From: Pseudonocardia oroxyli
Lineage (GTDB): Bacteria; Actinomycetota; Actinomycetes; Mycobacteriales; Pseudonocardiaceae
Assembly: GCF_900102195.1 (NCBI RefSeq)
Contig: NZ_FNBE01000005.1
Span: forward strand, 111,649 to 175,648
Reading direction: 5' to 3'
DNA: 64,000 nucleotides
The translations under genes were made by a program, and so were the position numbers. The notes under the pieces were generated by a model. It saw only the letters and a program-made list of their open reading frames with translations, did not search any database and had not been told where the DNA came from. Below are positions 36,166-46,540 of the stretch, piece by piece (position 1 is the first letter of the stretch; the number at the start of each line of letters is the position of its first letter).

Positions 36166-37479
36166 GTGCCGCTCGCCGAACCGGTCTCCGAGACCCGCAA
36201 GGTCGGCGTTCGCGCCCTCCTGCGCGGTCGCGGGTTCCGCCGGTTGCTGGCCTCGCGCGTCCCGGCGCAGTGGGGGGACGGCTTCTTCCAGGCCGCGCTC
36301 GGCGGCGCGGTGCTGTTCAACCCCGAGCGGCAGGCCGAGCCGTTGGCCGTCGCGGCGGGCCTGGCGGTGATGCTGCTCCCGTACTCGGTGATCGGGCCGT
36401 TCGCCGGGGCGTTGTTGGACCGCTGGGACCGCAGGCGGGTCCTGCTCGTCGCGAACCTGCTGCGCGGGGTGTTGATCCTGCTCACCGCGGCGGCGGTCGC
36501 GTCCGGCGTCGACGGTCCGCTGCTCTACCTGGGCGCGCTGGCGGTGGTGGGCGTGAGCCGGTTCGTCGGCGCAGGGTTGTCGGCGGCGCTGCCGCACGTG
36601 GTGGAGCCCCGCAACCTCGTCGAGGCCAACGTCGTCGCCTCCACGGCCGGGGCGGCCTCCGCCGCGCTCGGCGGGGCGATGGCGATCGGGGCGCGCGCCC
36701 TGCTCGGGTCCGGCGATCTCGGGTCCGGGGGCACGGCGGCGCTGTCCGTCGTCGGTTCGCTGGTGGCCGCGGCCGTCGCGGCCGGGTTCGCGGCGGGTGC
36801 CCTCGGCCCGGACAGGGCGCGCCTCCCGACGTCCCGGGCGGGCGTCGCGAGCTCGGTCTCGGCCGTCGCCCACGGCTGGGCGGACGGCGCGCGGGCCGTC
36901 GTGCGGGTCCCCGCCGTCAGTGCCGCCTTTCTCGCCGTCGGGGCGCACCGGCTGGCCTTCGGGACGAGCACCCTGCTGTCGCTGCTGCTGTTCCGCTACG
37001 CCTTCGAGGACATGGGGCCGCTGAAGGCGGGGTTCGCGGGCGTCGGGCAGGTGGTCGTCGCCGCGGCGGCCGGGATCGGCGTCGCGGCGCTCGTCACGCC
37101 GTGGCTGACCCACCGGTTCGGGCGCTCGCACACGATCCGGCTGGGGCTGGTCATCGCGGGTCTCACGCAGGTGGTGGTCGCCTGTTACATCACGCTGCCC
37201 ACCGTGCTGGCCTGCGCGTTCGTGCTCAGCACGGGCGGCCAGATCGTGAAGCTGTGCGCCGACGCGGCGATCCAGGAGCAGACCGCGGACGCGACCCGCG
37301 GCCGCGTCTTCGCGCTCTACGACGCCCTGTTCAACACCTGCTACGTGCTCGCGGTCGCCGCCGCGGCCCTCCTCAGCCCGCCGGACGGGTACTCGCACTG
37401 GCTCCTGGGCGGCGCCGCGGTGCTCTACCTGCTGGGTCTGGTCGGCCACGACCTGGAGCTACGCCGCTCGGGGTCGTGA
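36166..37479 (+). CDS. MFS transporter
   Basis: A 437-residue major-facilitator protein with 12 predicted helices. The loop 2-3 motif is LLDRWDRRRVLL. The N-terminus is short and cytoplasmic. It corresponds in position to Rv0037c and to the Streptomyces gene beside cca. Substrate unknown. GTG start with leaderless -10 TACCCT at 36153-36158. Confidence 0.85.
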   Translation: MPLAEPVSETRKVGVRALLRGRGFRRLLASRVPAQWGDGFFQAALGGAVLFNPERQAEPLAVAAGLAVMLLPYSVIGPFAGALLDRWDRRRVLLVANLLRGVLILLTAAAVASGVDGPLLYLGALAVVGVSRFVGAGLSAALPHVVEPRNLVEANVVASTAGAASAALGGAMAIGARALLGSGDLGSGGTAALSVVGSLVAAAVAAGFAAGALGPDRARLPTSRAGVASSVSAVAHGWADGARAVVRVPAVSAAFLAVGAHRLAFGTSTLLSLLLFRYAFEDMGPLKAGFAGVGQVVVAAAAGIGVAALVTPWLTHRFGRSHTIRLGLVIAGLTQVVVACYITLPTVLACAFVLSTGGQIVKLCADAAIQEQTADATRGRVFALYDALFNTCYVLAVAAAALLSPPDGYSHWLLGGAAVLYLLGLVGHDLELRRSGS

Positions 37480-37515
37480 GTGGTAAGTGGTGCCAGAGCA
37501 CCAGTTACCACGCAC
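37476..37515. repeat. 40-bp palindromic repeat, copy 2
   Basis: Same length and layout as 12725-12764 (33 of 40 bases identical). One stem pair changes G-C to T-A on both arms, keeping pairing. It begins at the MFS stop codon and ends eight bases before the convergent cca stop. Confidence 0.88.
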
Positions 37516-37522
37516 GGGCGCG

Positions 37523-38986
37523 TCAGCGCAGGTTCTCCGCCGCCCAGCTGCGCAGGGCCTCCTCGGCCTGGTCGCGGGTGAGCGGGCCCTGCTCCATGCG
37601 CAGCGCCAGCAGGTGCTTGTAGGCCTTGCCCACCTGCGGGCCCGGGGGGATGCCGAGGATCTCCATGATCGCGTTGCCGTCGAGGTCGGGGCGGATGGAG
37701 TCGAGCTCCTCCTGCTTGCGCAGCTCCGCGATCCGGTTCTCCAGCGAGTCGTACGAGCGCTGCAGCGCCGCGGCGCGCCGCCGGTTGCGGGTCGTGCAGT
37801 CCGACCGGACGAGCTTGTGGAGCCGCTCCAGCAGCGGGCCCGCGTCCGTGACGTAGCGGCGCACGGCCGAGTCGGTCCACTCGCCCTTGCCGTAGCCGTG
37901 GAAGCGCAGGTGCAGGTAGACGAGCTGGGCCACGTCGTCGATCACGGCCTTGGGGTAGCGCAGCTCGCGCAGCCGCTTGCGCACCATCTTCGCCCCGACC
38001 ACCTCGTGGTGGTGGAAGCTGACCCGGCCGTCCGGTTCCTTGCGGCGGGTGGCGGGCTTGCCGACGTCGTGCAGCAGGGCGGCGAGCCGGAGCACGAGGT
38101 CCGGGGACTCCTCCTGCTCGATCGCCTGCTCCATGACGACCAGGGAGTGGGTGTAGACGTCCTTGTGCTGCATGTGCTCGTCGATCGCCAGGCGCATCGC
38201 GGGCACCTCGGGCACCACGTACTCGGCCGGCCCGGTGTCGACGAGCAGCTCGATCCCCCGGCGCGGGTGGGCCCCCAGCAACAGCTTGGAGAACTCGGCC
38301 TGCACCCGCTCGCGGGTGATCCGGGTCAGCTCGCCCGCCATCGCCTGCATCGCCTCGACGACGCGGTCGGCCGGGGTGAAGCCGAGCTGGGACACGAACC
38401 GGGCCGCGCGCAGCATGCGCAGCGGGTCGTCGGCGAAGGACTCCTCGGGCGCGGCGGGGGTGTCCAGCACGCCCGCGTGCAGGGCGGCCAGCCCGCCGTA
38501 GGGGTCCACGAAGCGCCGGTCCCCGCGCGGGGCGTGCACCTCGACCGCCATGGCGTTCACGGTGAAGTCGCGGCGGACCAGGTCCGCCTCGAGCGTGTCG
38601 CCGAACCGCACGACGGGGTTGCGGGACCGGCGGTCGTAGGCGTCCGCCCGGAACGTGGTGATCTCGAGGGTCTCGTCCCCGCGCCGGACACCGACGGTGC
38701 CGAACTCGATGCCGGTGTCCCAGGTGGCGTCCGCCCACCCCGCGACGATCTCCAGGACCGCCTCGGGCCGGGCGTCGGTCGTGAAGTCCAGGTCGGACTG
38801 GCCGCGGCGCAGCAGCGCGTCCCGCACGCTGCCACCCACCAGGTAGAGCTCGTGCCCGGCCGCGCGGAAGCGCTCGCCGAGCTCGTCGGCGACGGCGGGG
38901 ATGTCGAGCAGCTCCACGAGGGCATTCTCCTGGGCACGCCGGAGAGCGGCGGGGTCGACATCGGTGATCACGGGCGGGGCAGACAC
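37523..38986 (-). CDS. cca: CCA tRNA nucleotidyltransferase
   Basis: A 487-residue class II nucleotidyltransferase adding CCA to tRNA 3' ends. The N-terminal motif is [20 protein letters not shown] (metal-binding DxD). [11 protein letters not shown] and the RNA-binding helices follow, and then an HD domain ([16 protein letters not shown]). Start GTG 38986 with -10 TACACT (complement of 38995-39000) eight bases upstream. It is divergent from the NUDIX gene, as in other actinobacteria (pcnA-mutT4). Confidence 0.93.
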   Translation of the reverse strand: MSAPPVITDVDPAALRRAQENALVELLDIPAVADELGERFRAAGHELYLVGGSVRDALLRRGQSDLDFTTDARPEAVLEIVAGWADATWDTGIEFGTVGVRRGDETLEITTFRADAYDRRSRNPVVRFGDTLEADLVRRDFTVNAMAVEVHAPRGDRRFVDPYGGLAALHAGVLDTPAAPEESFADDPLRMLRAARFVSQLGFTPADRVVEAMQAMAGELTRITRERVQAEFSKLLLGAHPRRGIELLVDTGPAEYVVPEVPAMRLAIDEHMQHKDVYTHSLVVMEQAIEQEESPDLVLRLAALLHDVGKPATRRKEPDGRVSFHHHEVVGAKMVRKRLRELRYPKAVIDDVAQLVYLHLRFHGYGKGEWTDSAVRRYVTDAGPLLERLHKLVRSDCTTRNRRRAAALQRSYDSLENRIAELRKQEELDSIRPDLDGNAIMEILGIPPGPQVGKAYKHLLALRMEQGPLTRDQAEEALRSWAAENLR

Positions 38987-39067
38987 GGCGGGCCAGTGTA
39001 CGTGGGCGTGACGCACCCGGGTCGCCGGGAACCCACCTGCACGCCGCGGGCTCGTTACCATCGCCAC

Positions 39068-39562
39068 ATGTCCTCCTCCCGCGGCCGCTCCGGAGGGCGC
39101 CGCGCAGGACGACCGCCCGAGCGGCGCCGCCGTCTGCGGACCGTCGACGAGACGTCCGCGGGCGGGCTCGTGGTGGACCACGTACTGGGCCGCGCGGCGG
39201 TGATCGGCAGGCTGGACCGGCGCGGGCGGCTGCTGTGGTCCCTGCCCAAGGGCCACATCGAAGCTGGTGAGACGGCCGAGCAGGCGGCGGTGCGCGAGGT
39301 CGAGGAGGAGACCGGCATCATCGGGCGCGTGGTCGCACCCCTGGGCACCATCGACTTCTGGTTCGTCGCCGAAGACCGCCGCGTGCACAAGACCGTGCAC
39401 CACTTCCTCATGCGCGCGCTCGGCGGTGATCTCTGCGACGACGACGTCGAGGTCGCCGAGGTCGCCTGGGTGCCGCTGGGGGAGCTCGAGTCCCGCCTCG
39501 CCTACGCCGACGAGCGCAGGCTGATCCGCCGGGCCACCGAGCTCCTGGAGGAGACCGCGTGA
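39068..39562 (+). CDS. NUDIX hydrolase (MutT4-type)
   Basis: A 164-residue NUDIX protein. An Arg-rich N-terminal 25 residues precede DETSAGGLV and the Nudix box ([20 protein letters not shown] with TGI). It corresponds in position to mycobacterial mutT4. Substrate not predictable from the box alone. -10 TACCAT at 39056-39061 six bases before the ATG. The stop overlaps the next start (GTGA). Confidence 0.88.
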   Translation: MSSSRGRSGGRRAGRPPERRRRLRTVDETSAGGLVVDHVLGRAAVIGRLDRRGRLLWSLPKGHIEAGETAEQAAVREVEEETGIIGRVVAPLGTIDFWFVAEDRRVHKTVHHFLMRALGGDLCDDDVEVAEVAWVPLGELESRLAYADERRLIRRATELLEETA

Positions 39563-41925
39563 GAGCGCTGCTCGCGCTCGTCGCGGTCGTCGCGGTCCTC
39601 CTGCTCGGCGCCGCGCCCGCGTGGGCGGAGCCGGGCGCCCCCCTCCCGGAGCGGGACAGCGGACTGCAGCTCGATCTGGCGGGCATCGGGCCGCGGGTCG
39701 TCACCTCGGACTCGAGCAGCCTCGTGGTGTCGGGCCGGTTGACCAACACCGGGACGTCCCCCGTGACCGGGATCGGGGTGCGGGTGCAGCGCAGCGACCC
39801 CCTGCGCACCGAGGCCGCCGTGCGCGAGGCCCTCGCGGGAGACGACGCCGCGGACGCCGTGACCCCCGCCTTCACCGACCTGCCCGACCTCGCCCCCGGC
39901 GCGTCGACCCCGGTCAACCTGAGCATTCCGCTGACCGGCCCGCCCACCACGAGCCTCGCGCTGAACCGGACCGGGGTGCACGCCCTGCTGGTCAACGTCA
40001 ACGCGACGCGGGACGGCGTCCGGGCCCGGATGGCCGCGACCCGGATGCTGCTGCCGGTGCTGGCCGTCCCGGGGCAGCCCGCGCCCCCCGGGACCGCCGG
40101 AACCGCCCAGCCCGCCACCCTGCTGTTCCCGATCGTCGACCCGCCCCACCGCCTCCCGACCGTCCCCGGCGAGCCCCCGACCCTCACCGACGACGACCTC
40201 GCCGCCTCCTTCGGCCGCGGCGGCAGGCTCGACGGGCTGGTCGACGCCCTGGCCACCCGCGCGCCCGTCGGGTCGCCGCTGCGGGCCGGGGTGTGCGTCG
40301 CGGTCGACCCGGACCTGGTCGAGACCGCCGCGCAGATGGCGAACGGCTACCAGGTCCGCGCCGCGGACGGCACCCTCACCGCGGGCGCGGGAGCGGACGC
40401 CGCCCGGGCCTGGCTGGCCAAGCTCGCGGGCACGGTCCGCGGCGGCTGCGTGCTCGCCCTCGCCCAGTCGGACGTCGACCTGGTCGCCCTGGCCCGCTCC
40501 GGCGCGTCCGACCTCGCCGCCCGGGCCGTCGCGGACGGGCGGCGGATCGCGGCCGAGCTGCTCGACACCCCGGTGCTGGCCGACACGGTCTGGCCGATCG
40601 ACGGGGCCCTGGACGAGGCCACCCTGGCCGACGTGGGCGAGGCCCAGGACGGCTCGTCGGCGGTGGTGTTGTCCGTGGACTCGGTGGAGCGCAGCCGCGG
40701 CGGGGTCGTGTCGCTGGCGAACGGGAACACCTCGACGACCGCGGTGCTCACCGACCCGCTGCTCACCCTCGCCGCCACCGGGCTCGGCGACACACCGGCG
40801 AGCGGCAGCCCCGCGGGTGGGCCGGGGGCGCTCGGCACGCAGGACGCGCTCGGTGCGCTCGCCTTCCGCGCCCTGACCGGCGACCCGGCCGCCGGGCCGG
40901 TCGCGCTCGCGCCGCCGCACCAGTGGCGGGTCGACGGGCCCGGCGCGATCGCGTTGCTCGACGGGATGAACCGGCTGCTCACCGCGGGTGTGATCGAGCC
41001 GCGGGCGCTGGGGTCGTCCATCGCGGCGGGCCCCGCGCCGGGCGCCGACCAGGGTCGACTGGTGTACCCGGTGCGCGCCGGGGCCGAGGAGATCCCGCCC
41101 GCGGTCGTGTCGAGCCTGGTGGCCGCGCGGGACGACGTCGAGCGGCTGCGCGCCGCCGCCGACTACGAGACCGGTGTCGGCGCACCGCCCGAGCAGGTCT
41201 TCGACCCGCTGCTGCGCGGGCTGCTCCGCGCGGCCTCGGGCGCCTGGCGCGGCGACCCCGCCGCGGCCCGGGCCCAGGCCGACCTGGTCGACGGGCGGAT
41301 CGGCGAGCTCGTCGGCTCGGTGCGGGTGTTGGAGCCGCCGGGACCGTTCTCGCTGGGGACCCGGGACGCCCCCGTCCCGCTGACCGTCGCGAACGGGCTG
41401 CCGATCACGATGACGGTTCGCGTCGAACTGACGAGTACCGCCGGCCTGCGGGTGGCACCCATCCCCGTCCAGCGCGTGCCCCCGCTCGGCCGGGTCCAGG
41501 TCCGGGTCAGCACCGAGGTGCTGCGCGCGGGGCAGTTCACCGTCGAGGCGGCCGTCCGCACCCCGGACGGCGGCGCCCTCGGCGAGCCGACCCGGCTGCA
41601 GGTCCGCTCGACGGTCTACGGCACGGTCACGGTCTGGCTCACCGCCGTCGCGGGCGGGTTGCTGGTGCTCCTGGCGGCCCGCCGGATCTGGCGCCGGATC
41701 CGCGGCGACAGGAAGGGGTCAGGTCCGGACGGGGGAACCGGCGGCACTCCGCCCGCGCCGCCGCCTTTCCCGCCGGTGCAGGCGGACCCGCCGAACGGTG
41801 CATCCGCACAGGTCCGGCCGGTGGTCGGGGCTGCCGGAACGTCGGGTCGGGGCGGGAAGTTCCCGATGGCTCGGCCCGCGTCGTCACGGCGCGGGGTGTC
41901 GTCTGCGGGCGGAGATCTGCCGTAG
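39559..41925 (+). CDS. DUF6049 exported membrane-anchored protein
   Basis: A 788-residue protein: signal peptide ([20 protein letters not shown]), a large extracytoplasmic region (Ala/Asp-rich with beta-sandwich domains at both ends), one C-terminal membrane helix ([19 protein letters not shown]), and a cytoplasmic Pro/Gly-rich tail. It corresponds to Rv3909, which precedes mviN/murJ. Role unknown, presumably cell-envelope assembly. Coupled to the NUDIX gene by a GTGA overlap. Confidence 0.82.
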   Translation: MRALLALVAVVAVLLLGAAPAWAEPGAPLPERDSGLQLDLAGIGPRVVTSDSSSLVVSGRLTNTGTSPVTGIGVRVQRSDPLRTEAAVREALAGDDAADAVTPAFTDLPDLAPGASTPVNLSIPLTGPPTTSLALNRTGVHALLVNVNATRDGVRARMAATRMLLPVLAVPGQPAPPGTAGTAQPATLLFPIVDPPHRLPTVPGEPPTLTDDDLAASFGRGGRLDGLVDALATRAPVGSPLRAGVCVAVDPDLVETAAQMANGYQVRAADGTLTAGAGADAARAWLAKLAGTVRGGCVLALAQSDVDLVALARSGASDLAARAVADGRRIAAELLDTPVLADTVWPIDGALDEATLADVGEAQDGSSAVVLSVDSVERSRGGVVSLANGNTSTTAVLTDPLLTLAATGLGDTPASGSPAGGPGALGTQDALGALAFRALTGDPAAGPVALAPPHQWRVDGPGAIALLDGMNRLLTAGVIEPRALGSSIAAGPAPGADQGRLVYPVRAGAEEIPPAVVSSLVAARDDVERLRAAADYETGVGAPPEQVFDPLLRGLLRAASGAWRGDPAAARAQADLVDGRIGELVGSVRVLEPPGPFSLGTRDAPVPLTVANGLPITMTVRVELTSTAGLRVAPIPVQRVPPLGRVQVRVSTEVLRAGQFTVEAAVRTPDGGALGEPTRLQVRSTVYGTVTVWLTAVAGGLLVLLAARRIWRRIRGDRKGSGPDGGTGGTPPAPPPFPPVQADPPNGASAQVRPVVGAAGTSGRGGKFPMARPASSRRGVSSAGGDLP

Positions 41926-41984
41926 GCTGACGACCTGGGGGAGTCGTACGGGGTGGAGGCGCGGGGCGTGAGCGGAGTGTCGCC

Positions 41985-43604
41985 GTGAGCCGGTCCGAGG
42001 AGATCGCGGACACCGCCGCCGAGCCTGCGCCCGCACCGATCCCCAGCCCCGCCGAACCGCCGGACGACCGGCCCCGGGTCGTGCGCTCGATGGTGGGCAC
42101 CGGGCCGGGGACCGTCCTGGCAGGCCGCTACCGGCTGGTCGCGCGCGTCGGCTCCGACCTCAGCGCGGGGGCCGAGTTCTGGCGGGCCGAGGACACCGTG
42201 CTGCAGCGGGACGTCGGGATGACGGTGCTGCGCCGCCGTCCCGCGGACGAGTCGGACTCCGATCCCGAGGGCACCGCGCGGGCCGCCGAGATGATCGTGC
42301 GGGCGCTGCGGGCGGGCGGCTTCGAGCACGCGGGCTGCGCCCGGCTGCTGGACGTCCTGGCCGCCGGCTCGCCCGGCGTGCCGGAGGACGTGCTGGGCGC
42401 GGCCGTGACCGAGTGGGTCGCGGACCTGAGCCTCACCGAGGCCGTCGCCGACGGGCTGCTCAAGCCGCCGCGCGCCGCCCGGATGGTGCAGTCGCTCGCC
42501 GCCGCGGCGGAGGAGGCCCACGGCCGTGGGCTGGTGCTGGGCACCGACCACCCCCAGCGGATCCGGGTGGCCGAGGACGGCCGCGCGCAGGTCGCCTTCG
42601 TCCTGCCCCGGCCGGGCACCCGGCCGGAGGACGACGTGCGCGGCCTCGGCGCCGTCCTCTACACCCTGCTGACCTCTCGCTGGCCGCTCTCCGGCTCGGA
42701 CGCGGCCCGCGCGGGCCTGCCCTCCCCGCAGCGGGACGGCGACGGGGCCCCGGTGCCGCCGTCGAGCCTGCGGCCCGGTGTCCCCGTGGAGCTCGACGCG
42801 ATCTGCACGGCGGCGCTGAGCCCCGGGGCCGATCGCGTGCACACCGCCGCGGCGGTGCACCGGATGATCGCGGACGTCGTCGCCGAGGAGGACCGCGCCG
42901 CCCTGTTCCCCCCGCAGCACGACGGGGTGACCGCCGCGCCGGACGACGTCTGGCAGGCCAAGACCCGCAGGCCCCCGCCCCGGGACCCGCGCAGCAGGCG
43001 CAAGCTCGCGATCGGCGTGGGGGTGCTCGCCGCGCTCGTCCTGGGCGTGCTGGGGTACCTCGGCGTGCAGGTCGGGGCGATGTTCCGCGAGCCCACCGCG
43101 CCCGCGATCGTGGTCGGCGGGTCGAACGCCGCGAGCGCGGTGCCCGGCGGTCCCGCGGGCAACGTCGCCATCGGCGGGGTGTCGGTGGAGGTCTACGACA
43201 AGACCGGGGACCGGGACAACGCGGACGAGGTGGACCGCGCCGTCGACGGCGACCCGGCCACCACCTGGTCGACCTACACCTACAAGCAGCAGCTGCCCGC
43301 GCTGAAGCCGGGTGTGGGGCTCATGGCGTCCTTCGTGGGGGCCGAGCAGCTCTCGCAGCTCGCGATCAGCTCGCCCAGCGCCGGGACCGTCGTGGAGATC
43401 CGCTCCGCGCCCAGCGCCGACGCCGATCTCGACGACACCACGCTCTTGACCCGGGAGACCCTGCGCTCCGGCACCACCACGATCTCGCTGGCCGACAGCC
43501 AGCCCGTGCAGCACCTGCTCATCTGGATCACCACGCTGAGCGGGAGCGGGGACGCCCACGTCAGCCAGATCGACGAGGTCGTCTTCTACCGCGCGGGCGA
43601 CTGA
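41985..43604 (+). CDS. MviN-type pseudokinase with membrane anchor and extracellular discoidin-like domain, not fused to MurJ
   Basis: A 539-residue protein like the C-terminal half of mycobacterial MviN (Rv3910). The kinase-like domain spans about 45-290 with a degenerate glycine loop (RYRLVARVGSD). No catalytic Lys, HRD or DFG is visible (GRGLVLGTDHPQRIRV replaces the catalytic loop), so it is a pseudokinase. One membrane helix lies at about 343-362. The outer domain (about 390-539, DGDPATTWSTYTY) resembles discoidin/F5-8 folds. GTG start; -10-like TAGGCT at 41923-41928. Confidence 0.82.
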   Translation: MSRSEEIADTAAEPAPAPIPSPAEPPDDRPRVVRSMVGTGPGTVLAGRYRLVARVGSDLSAGAEFWRAEDTVLQRDVGMTVLRRRPADESDSDPEGTARAAEMIVRALRAGGFEHAGCARLLDVLAAGSPGVPEDVLGAAVTEWVADLSLTEAVADGLLKPPRAARMVQSLAAAAEEAHGRGLVLGTDHPQRIRVAEDGRAQVAFVLPRPGTRPEDDVRGLGAVLYTLLTSRWPLSGSDAARAGLPSPQRDGDGAPVPPSSLRPGVPVELDAICTAALSPGADRVHTAAAVHRMIADVVAEEDRAALFPPQHDGVTAAPDDVWQAKTRRPPPRDPRSRRKLAIGVGVLAALVLGVLGYLGVQVGAMFREPTAPAIVVGGSNAASAVPGGPAGNVAIGGVSVEVYDKTGDRDNADEVDRAVDGDPATTWSTYTYKQQLPALKPGVGLMASFVGAEQLSQLAISSPSAGTVVEIRSAPSADADLDDTTLLTRETLRSGTTTISLADSQPVQHLLIWITTLSGSGDAHVSQIDEVVFYRAGD

Positions 43605-43688
43605 CCGGGAGCCCATCCCGTTCACGATCGCAAAGGACTCCACCGCATTCGGCGATGAGGGACGCGGCACGCTCCTACCGTCCGCCCC

Positions 43689-44240
43689 GTGCCCCTGCTC
43701 GACGCCCGGTCCGACCGGCAGCTGCTGGCCGCCCACCGGGCGGGCGAGCGCGGCGCGTTCGACGAGTTGGTGCGCCGCCACGGCGACCGGCTGTGGTCGG
43801 TCGCGCTGCGGGTGGTCCGGGACCCGGACGACGCGGCGGACGTCGTGCAGGAGGCGTTGGTGGCGGCCTACCGCCGGGCGTCGAGCTACCGCGGCCAGGC
43901 CGAGGTGGGCACCTGGCTGCACCAGATCGTGGTGCACAAGTGCGTCGACCGGATCCGGCACGACCGGGCGCGGCCGGGGCTCGTCGGGCGGCGCCACCAC
44001 GTGCTCCCCGCGCCGGACGATCCGGCCGACCGGGCCATGACCCGGCTCGCCGTGGTCGACGCGCTGGCCGAGCTGCCCGTCGAGCAGCGGCTGGCCGTGG
44101 TTCTCGTCGATGTGGAGGGATATCCGGTGGCGGAGGCGGCGAGGATCCTGGAGGTGCCGGTCGGCACGGTGAAGAGCCGCTGTGCGCGGGGCAGGCTCCG
44201 GCTCGCCGGGCTCCTCGGGCACCTGCGGGAGGGCGGATGA
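43689..44240 (+). CDS. sigM: ECF RNA polymerase sigma factor SigM
   Basis: A 183-residue ECF sigma factor. Region 2 spans about 20-85 (DDAADVVQEALVAAYRR). Region 4 spans about 120-175 (LPVEQRLAVVLVDVEGYPVA, VPVGTVKSRCARGRLRL). Position (after the MviN-type gene, before an anti-sigma and trxB-trxA) matches mycobacterial sigM. -10 TACCGT at 43676-43681. The stop overlaps the next ATG (ATGA). Confidence 0.93.
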   Translation: MPLLDARSDRQLLAAHRAGERGAFDELVRRHGDRLWSVALRVVRDPDDAADVVQEALVAAYRRASSYRGQAEVGTWLHQIVVHKCVDRIRHDRARPGLVGRRHHVLPAPDDPADRAMTRLAVVDALAELPVEQRLAVVLVDVEGYPVAEAARILEVPVGTVKSRCARGRLRLAGLLGHLREGG

Positions 44241-44866
44241 CGAGCGGGGGGTGGCTCACGCGGCTCGCCGAGGCCCACGCAGGCCTCCCGGACGAGGCGA
44301 CCGCGGCACGCGTCCTCGCCGCGGGCGGCGCCGGCACCGATCACGTCCTGCGCGCGCTGGACGCCACCCGTGCCGACCTGGGCACGCTCGGGCGGGAACG
44401 GATGCCCGTGGCGCTCGCGGGGTCCCTGGCGGCCGCGCTCGACGCCGCGGACGCCGAGACGGAGCGGACCGATCGCGGCGGACCCCCACCCGCTCCGCCC
44501 GGGCGCGGACCGCGTCGGCGGCGCCGGGGACCGCTGCTCACCGCCGCGGCGGCGGTCCTGGTCGGGGTCGTGCTCACCGGCCCGGGCCCCGGGCCCACCG
44601 ACCTCGCCGGGGCGAGCGGTCGGGTGCTCGCGGAGCGGACCCGGGCGGTCGGGCGGCTCGCGGACCCGGCCGCGCTGGCGTCGTGCCTGCTCCAGGCCGG
44701 GGTGGCGCCGCCGACGGGCGCCCTGCTGGCGGGGCGGCCGCTGCGCCTGAACGGGCTCGACGGCCTCCTTATCGTCCTCTCGACGGGAAAGAAGGGCGTG
44801 GTGCGGGCGGTCGTGGTCACCCCGGACTGCGGGCGGCTGCTCGCCGACCAGACCGTCGGAGAGTGA
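44237..44866 (+). CDS. SigM anti-sigma factor-like membrane protein
   Basis: A 209-residue protein coupled to sigM by an ATGA overlap. The N-terminal 90 residues are cytoplasmic and presumably bind SigM. A single membrane helix (GPLLTAAAAVLVGVVLTGPG, about 98-117) follows a basic Arg cluster. The C-terminal extracytoplasmic part has two Cys (SCLLQAGV, TPDCGRLL). No HxxxCxxC zinc motif was seen, so it is not a ZAS-type redox anti-sigma. It corresponds to Rv3912. Confidence 0.78.
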   Translation: MTSGGWLTRLAEAHAGLPDEATAARVLAAGGAGTDHVLRALDATRADLGTLGRERMPVALAGSLAAALDAADAETERTDRGGPPPAPPGRGPRRRRRGPLLTAAAAVLVGVVLTGPGPGPTDLAGASGRVLAERTRAVGRLADPAALASCLLQAGVAPPTGALLAGRPLRLNGLDGLLIVLSTGKKGVVRAVVVTPDCGRLLADQTVGE

Positions 44867-44903
44867 CGCACCCCACAGGTCGAGCGGATGCCCGGGCGAG
44901 CAG

Positions 44904-44930
44904 GGGAATGCCCGCTCCTAGGATCGTGTT
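44904..44930 (+). promoter_or_regulatory. SigR/SigH-type promoter of trxB-trxA
   Basis: GGGAAT (44904-44909), exactly 18 bases, then GTT (44928-44930). This is the thiol-stress sigma consensus GGGAAT-N18-GTT of Streptomyces SigR and mycobacterial SigH, 39 bp before the trxB start codon. Confidence 0.82.
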
Positions 44931-44968
44931 GAGCAGGCCGGACACGTCGGACGAGGAGTGAGGCATCG

Positions 44969-45970
44969 GTGAGCACCGAGCAGAAGATCCATGAGCTGAT
45001 CATCGTCGGCTCCGGACCGGCCGGGTACACCGCCGCGGTCTACGCCGCGCGCGCCCAGCTCGCCCCGCTGGTGTTCGAGGGCAGCCAGTTCGGCGGCGCG
45101 CTCATGACCACCACCGAGGTGGAGAACTTCCCCGGTTTCACCGACGGGATCATGGGCCCGGTCCTGATGGAGCAGATGCGGGGCCAGGCCAAGCGCTTCG
45201 GCGCGGACCTGCGCTCGGAGGACGTCGATTCCGTCAGTCTGACGGGAGAGGTCAAGGAGGTCGTCGCCAACGGCGTGACCTACCGGTCCCGGGCGGTCAT
45301 CCTCGCGATGGGCGCCGCGGCGCGGTACCTGGGCATCCCCGGCGAGCAGGAGCTGCTCGGCCGCGGCGTGTCGGCCTGCGCCACGTGTGACGGGTTCTTC
45401 TTCCGGGACAAGGACATCGCCGTGGTCGGCGGCGGCGACTCCGCCATGGAGGAGGCCACGTTCCTCACCCGCTTCGGGCGGACCGTGACGATCGTGCACC
45501 GCCGGGACGAGTTCCGCTCCTCGCGGATCATGCTCGAGCGCGCGCAGAACGACCCGAAGATCCACTGGCAGCTGAACAAGGCCGTCGAGGAGGTCGTCGG
45601 GGAGAACGGCGTCTCCGCGCTCCGGCTCAAGGACACCGTGACCGGCGAGGAGAGCACCCTCGAGGTCAGCGGCATGTTCGTCGCGATCGGGCACGACCCG
45701 CGCAGCGAGCTCGTCCGCGGCCAGGTGGACCTGGACGACGCGGGCTACGTGAAGACGCAGGCCCCGACCACGTACACGAACATCCCCGGCGTCTTCGCCG
45801 CCGGTGACCTGGTGGACCACACCTACCGGCAGGCGATCACGGCGGCGGGCTCCGGCTGCTCCGCGGCGATCGACGCCGAGCGCTGGCTCGCCGAGACCCC
45901 GATCGACGCCGAGCTCGCGGGCGGCGGCTACGGGACGGACTCGGCGGACGTCGCCGCAGCCGTGCACTGA
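44969..45970 (+). CDS. trxB: thioredoxin reductase
   Basis: A 333-residue NADPH:thioredoxin reductase. FAD motif [16 protein letters not shown], the redox disulphide [15 protein letters not shown] motif [12 protein letters not shown] and the C-terminal FAD contact [10 protein letters not shown] are present. The start GTG has GAGGAG upstream. Co-transcribed with trxA 29 bp downstream. Confidence 0.97.
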   Translation: MSTEQKIHELIIVGSGPAGYTAAVYAARAQLAPLVFEGSQFGGALMTTTEVENFPGFTDGIMGPVLMEQMRGQAKRFGADLRSEDVDSVSLTGEVKEVVANGVTYRSRAVILAMGAAARYLGIPGEQELLGRGVSACATCDGFFFRDKDIAVVGGGDSAMEEATFLTRFGRTVTIVHRRDEFRSSRIMLERAQNDPKIHWQLNKAVEEVVGENGVSALRLKDTVTGEESTLEVSGMFVAIGHDPRSELVRGQVDLDDAGYVKTQAPTTYTNIPGVFAAGDLVDHTYRQAITAAGSGCSAAIDAERWLAETPIDAELAGGGYGTDSADVAAAVH

Positions 45971-45999
45971 GTTCGACAGCTGAGAAGGAGATACCCCGG

Positions 46000-46326
46000 A
46001 TGGGCAACAACACCGTGGACGTCACGGACGCCACGTTCGAGAACGACGTCCTGAAGAGCGACAAGACCGTCCTGGTCGACTTCTGGGCGACCTGGTGCGG
46101 GCCGTGCAAGATGGTCGCCCCGGTGCTGGACGAGATCGCCGGCGAGCACAAGGACGACCTGACGGTCGCCAAGCTGGACATCGACGCGAACGGCAAGACC
46201 GCCCAGGAGTACCAGGTCATGTCGATCCCGACGATGATCCTGTTCAAGGACGGCAAGCCGGTGAAGACGATCGTCGGCGCCAAGCCGAAGGCCGCGCTGC
46301 TGAACGACCTGTCCGACTACCTCTGA
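46000..46326 (+). CDS. trxA: thioredoxin
   Basis: A 108-residue thioredoxin with active site [10 protein letters not shown] and the cis-Pro loop MSIPTMI. Strong RBS (GAAGGAG). It is reduced by TrxB directly upstream and shares its stress promoter. Confidence 0.97.
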   Translation: MGNNTVDVTDATFENDVLKSDKTVLVDFWATWCGPCKMVAPVLDEIAGEHKDDLTVAKLDIDANGKTAQEYQVMSIPTMILFKDGKPVKTIVGAKPKAALLNDLSDYL

Positions 46327-46333
46327 TCCTCGG

Positions 46334-46355
46334 ATCCTCGGGGAGCCTCGAGGAT
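46334..46355 (+). terminator. weak hairpin after trxA
   Basis: ATCCTCG pairs with CGAGGAT around an 8-base loop, 8 bp beyond the stop; no T-run. Confidence 0.4.
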
Positions 46356-46540
46356 ACGGCCGGTCACCGATCCGTCGGTGCGTCCGGCGATGATCACCGA
46401 GCGGCGTCGAGCCGCTCGCCGCGTGTCCCCGCCGTTCGCGGCGGGGACACGCCCGTGTCGGGGGCGCTGTGCCTCGAATGGGACCCCGCGGTGCAGAATG
46501 GTCGGCGGCCTGAAGGACGTCGAGATCGAGCGAGGGGTGC

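Noticed and set aside
37476..38986. Genome rearrangement breakpoint between the MFS gene and cca
   Set aside because: Mycobacteria separate these blocks, but the Streptomyces order is the same as here, so this order is probably ancestral.
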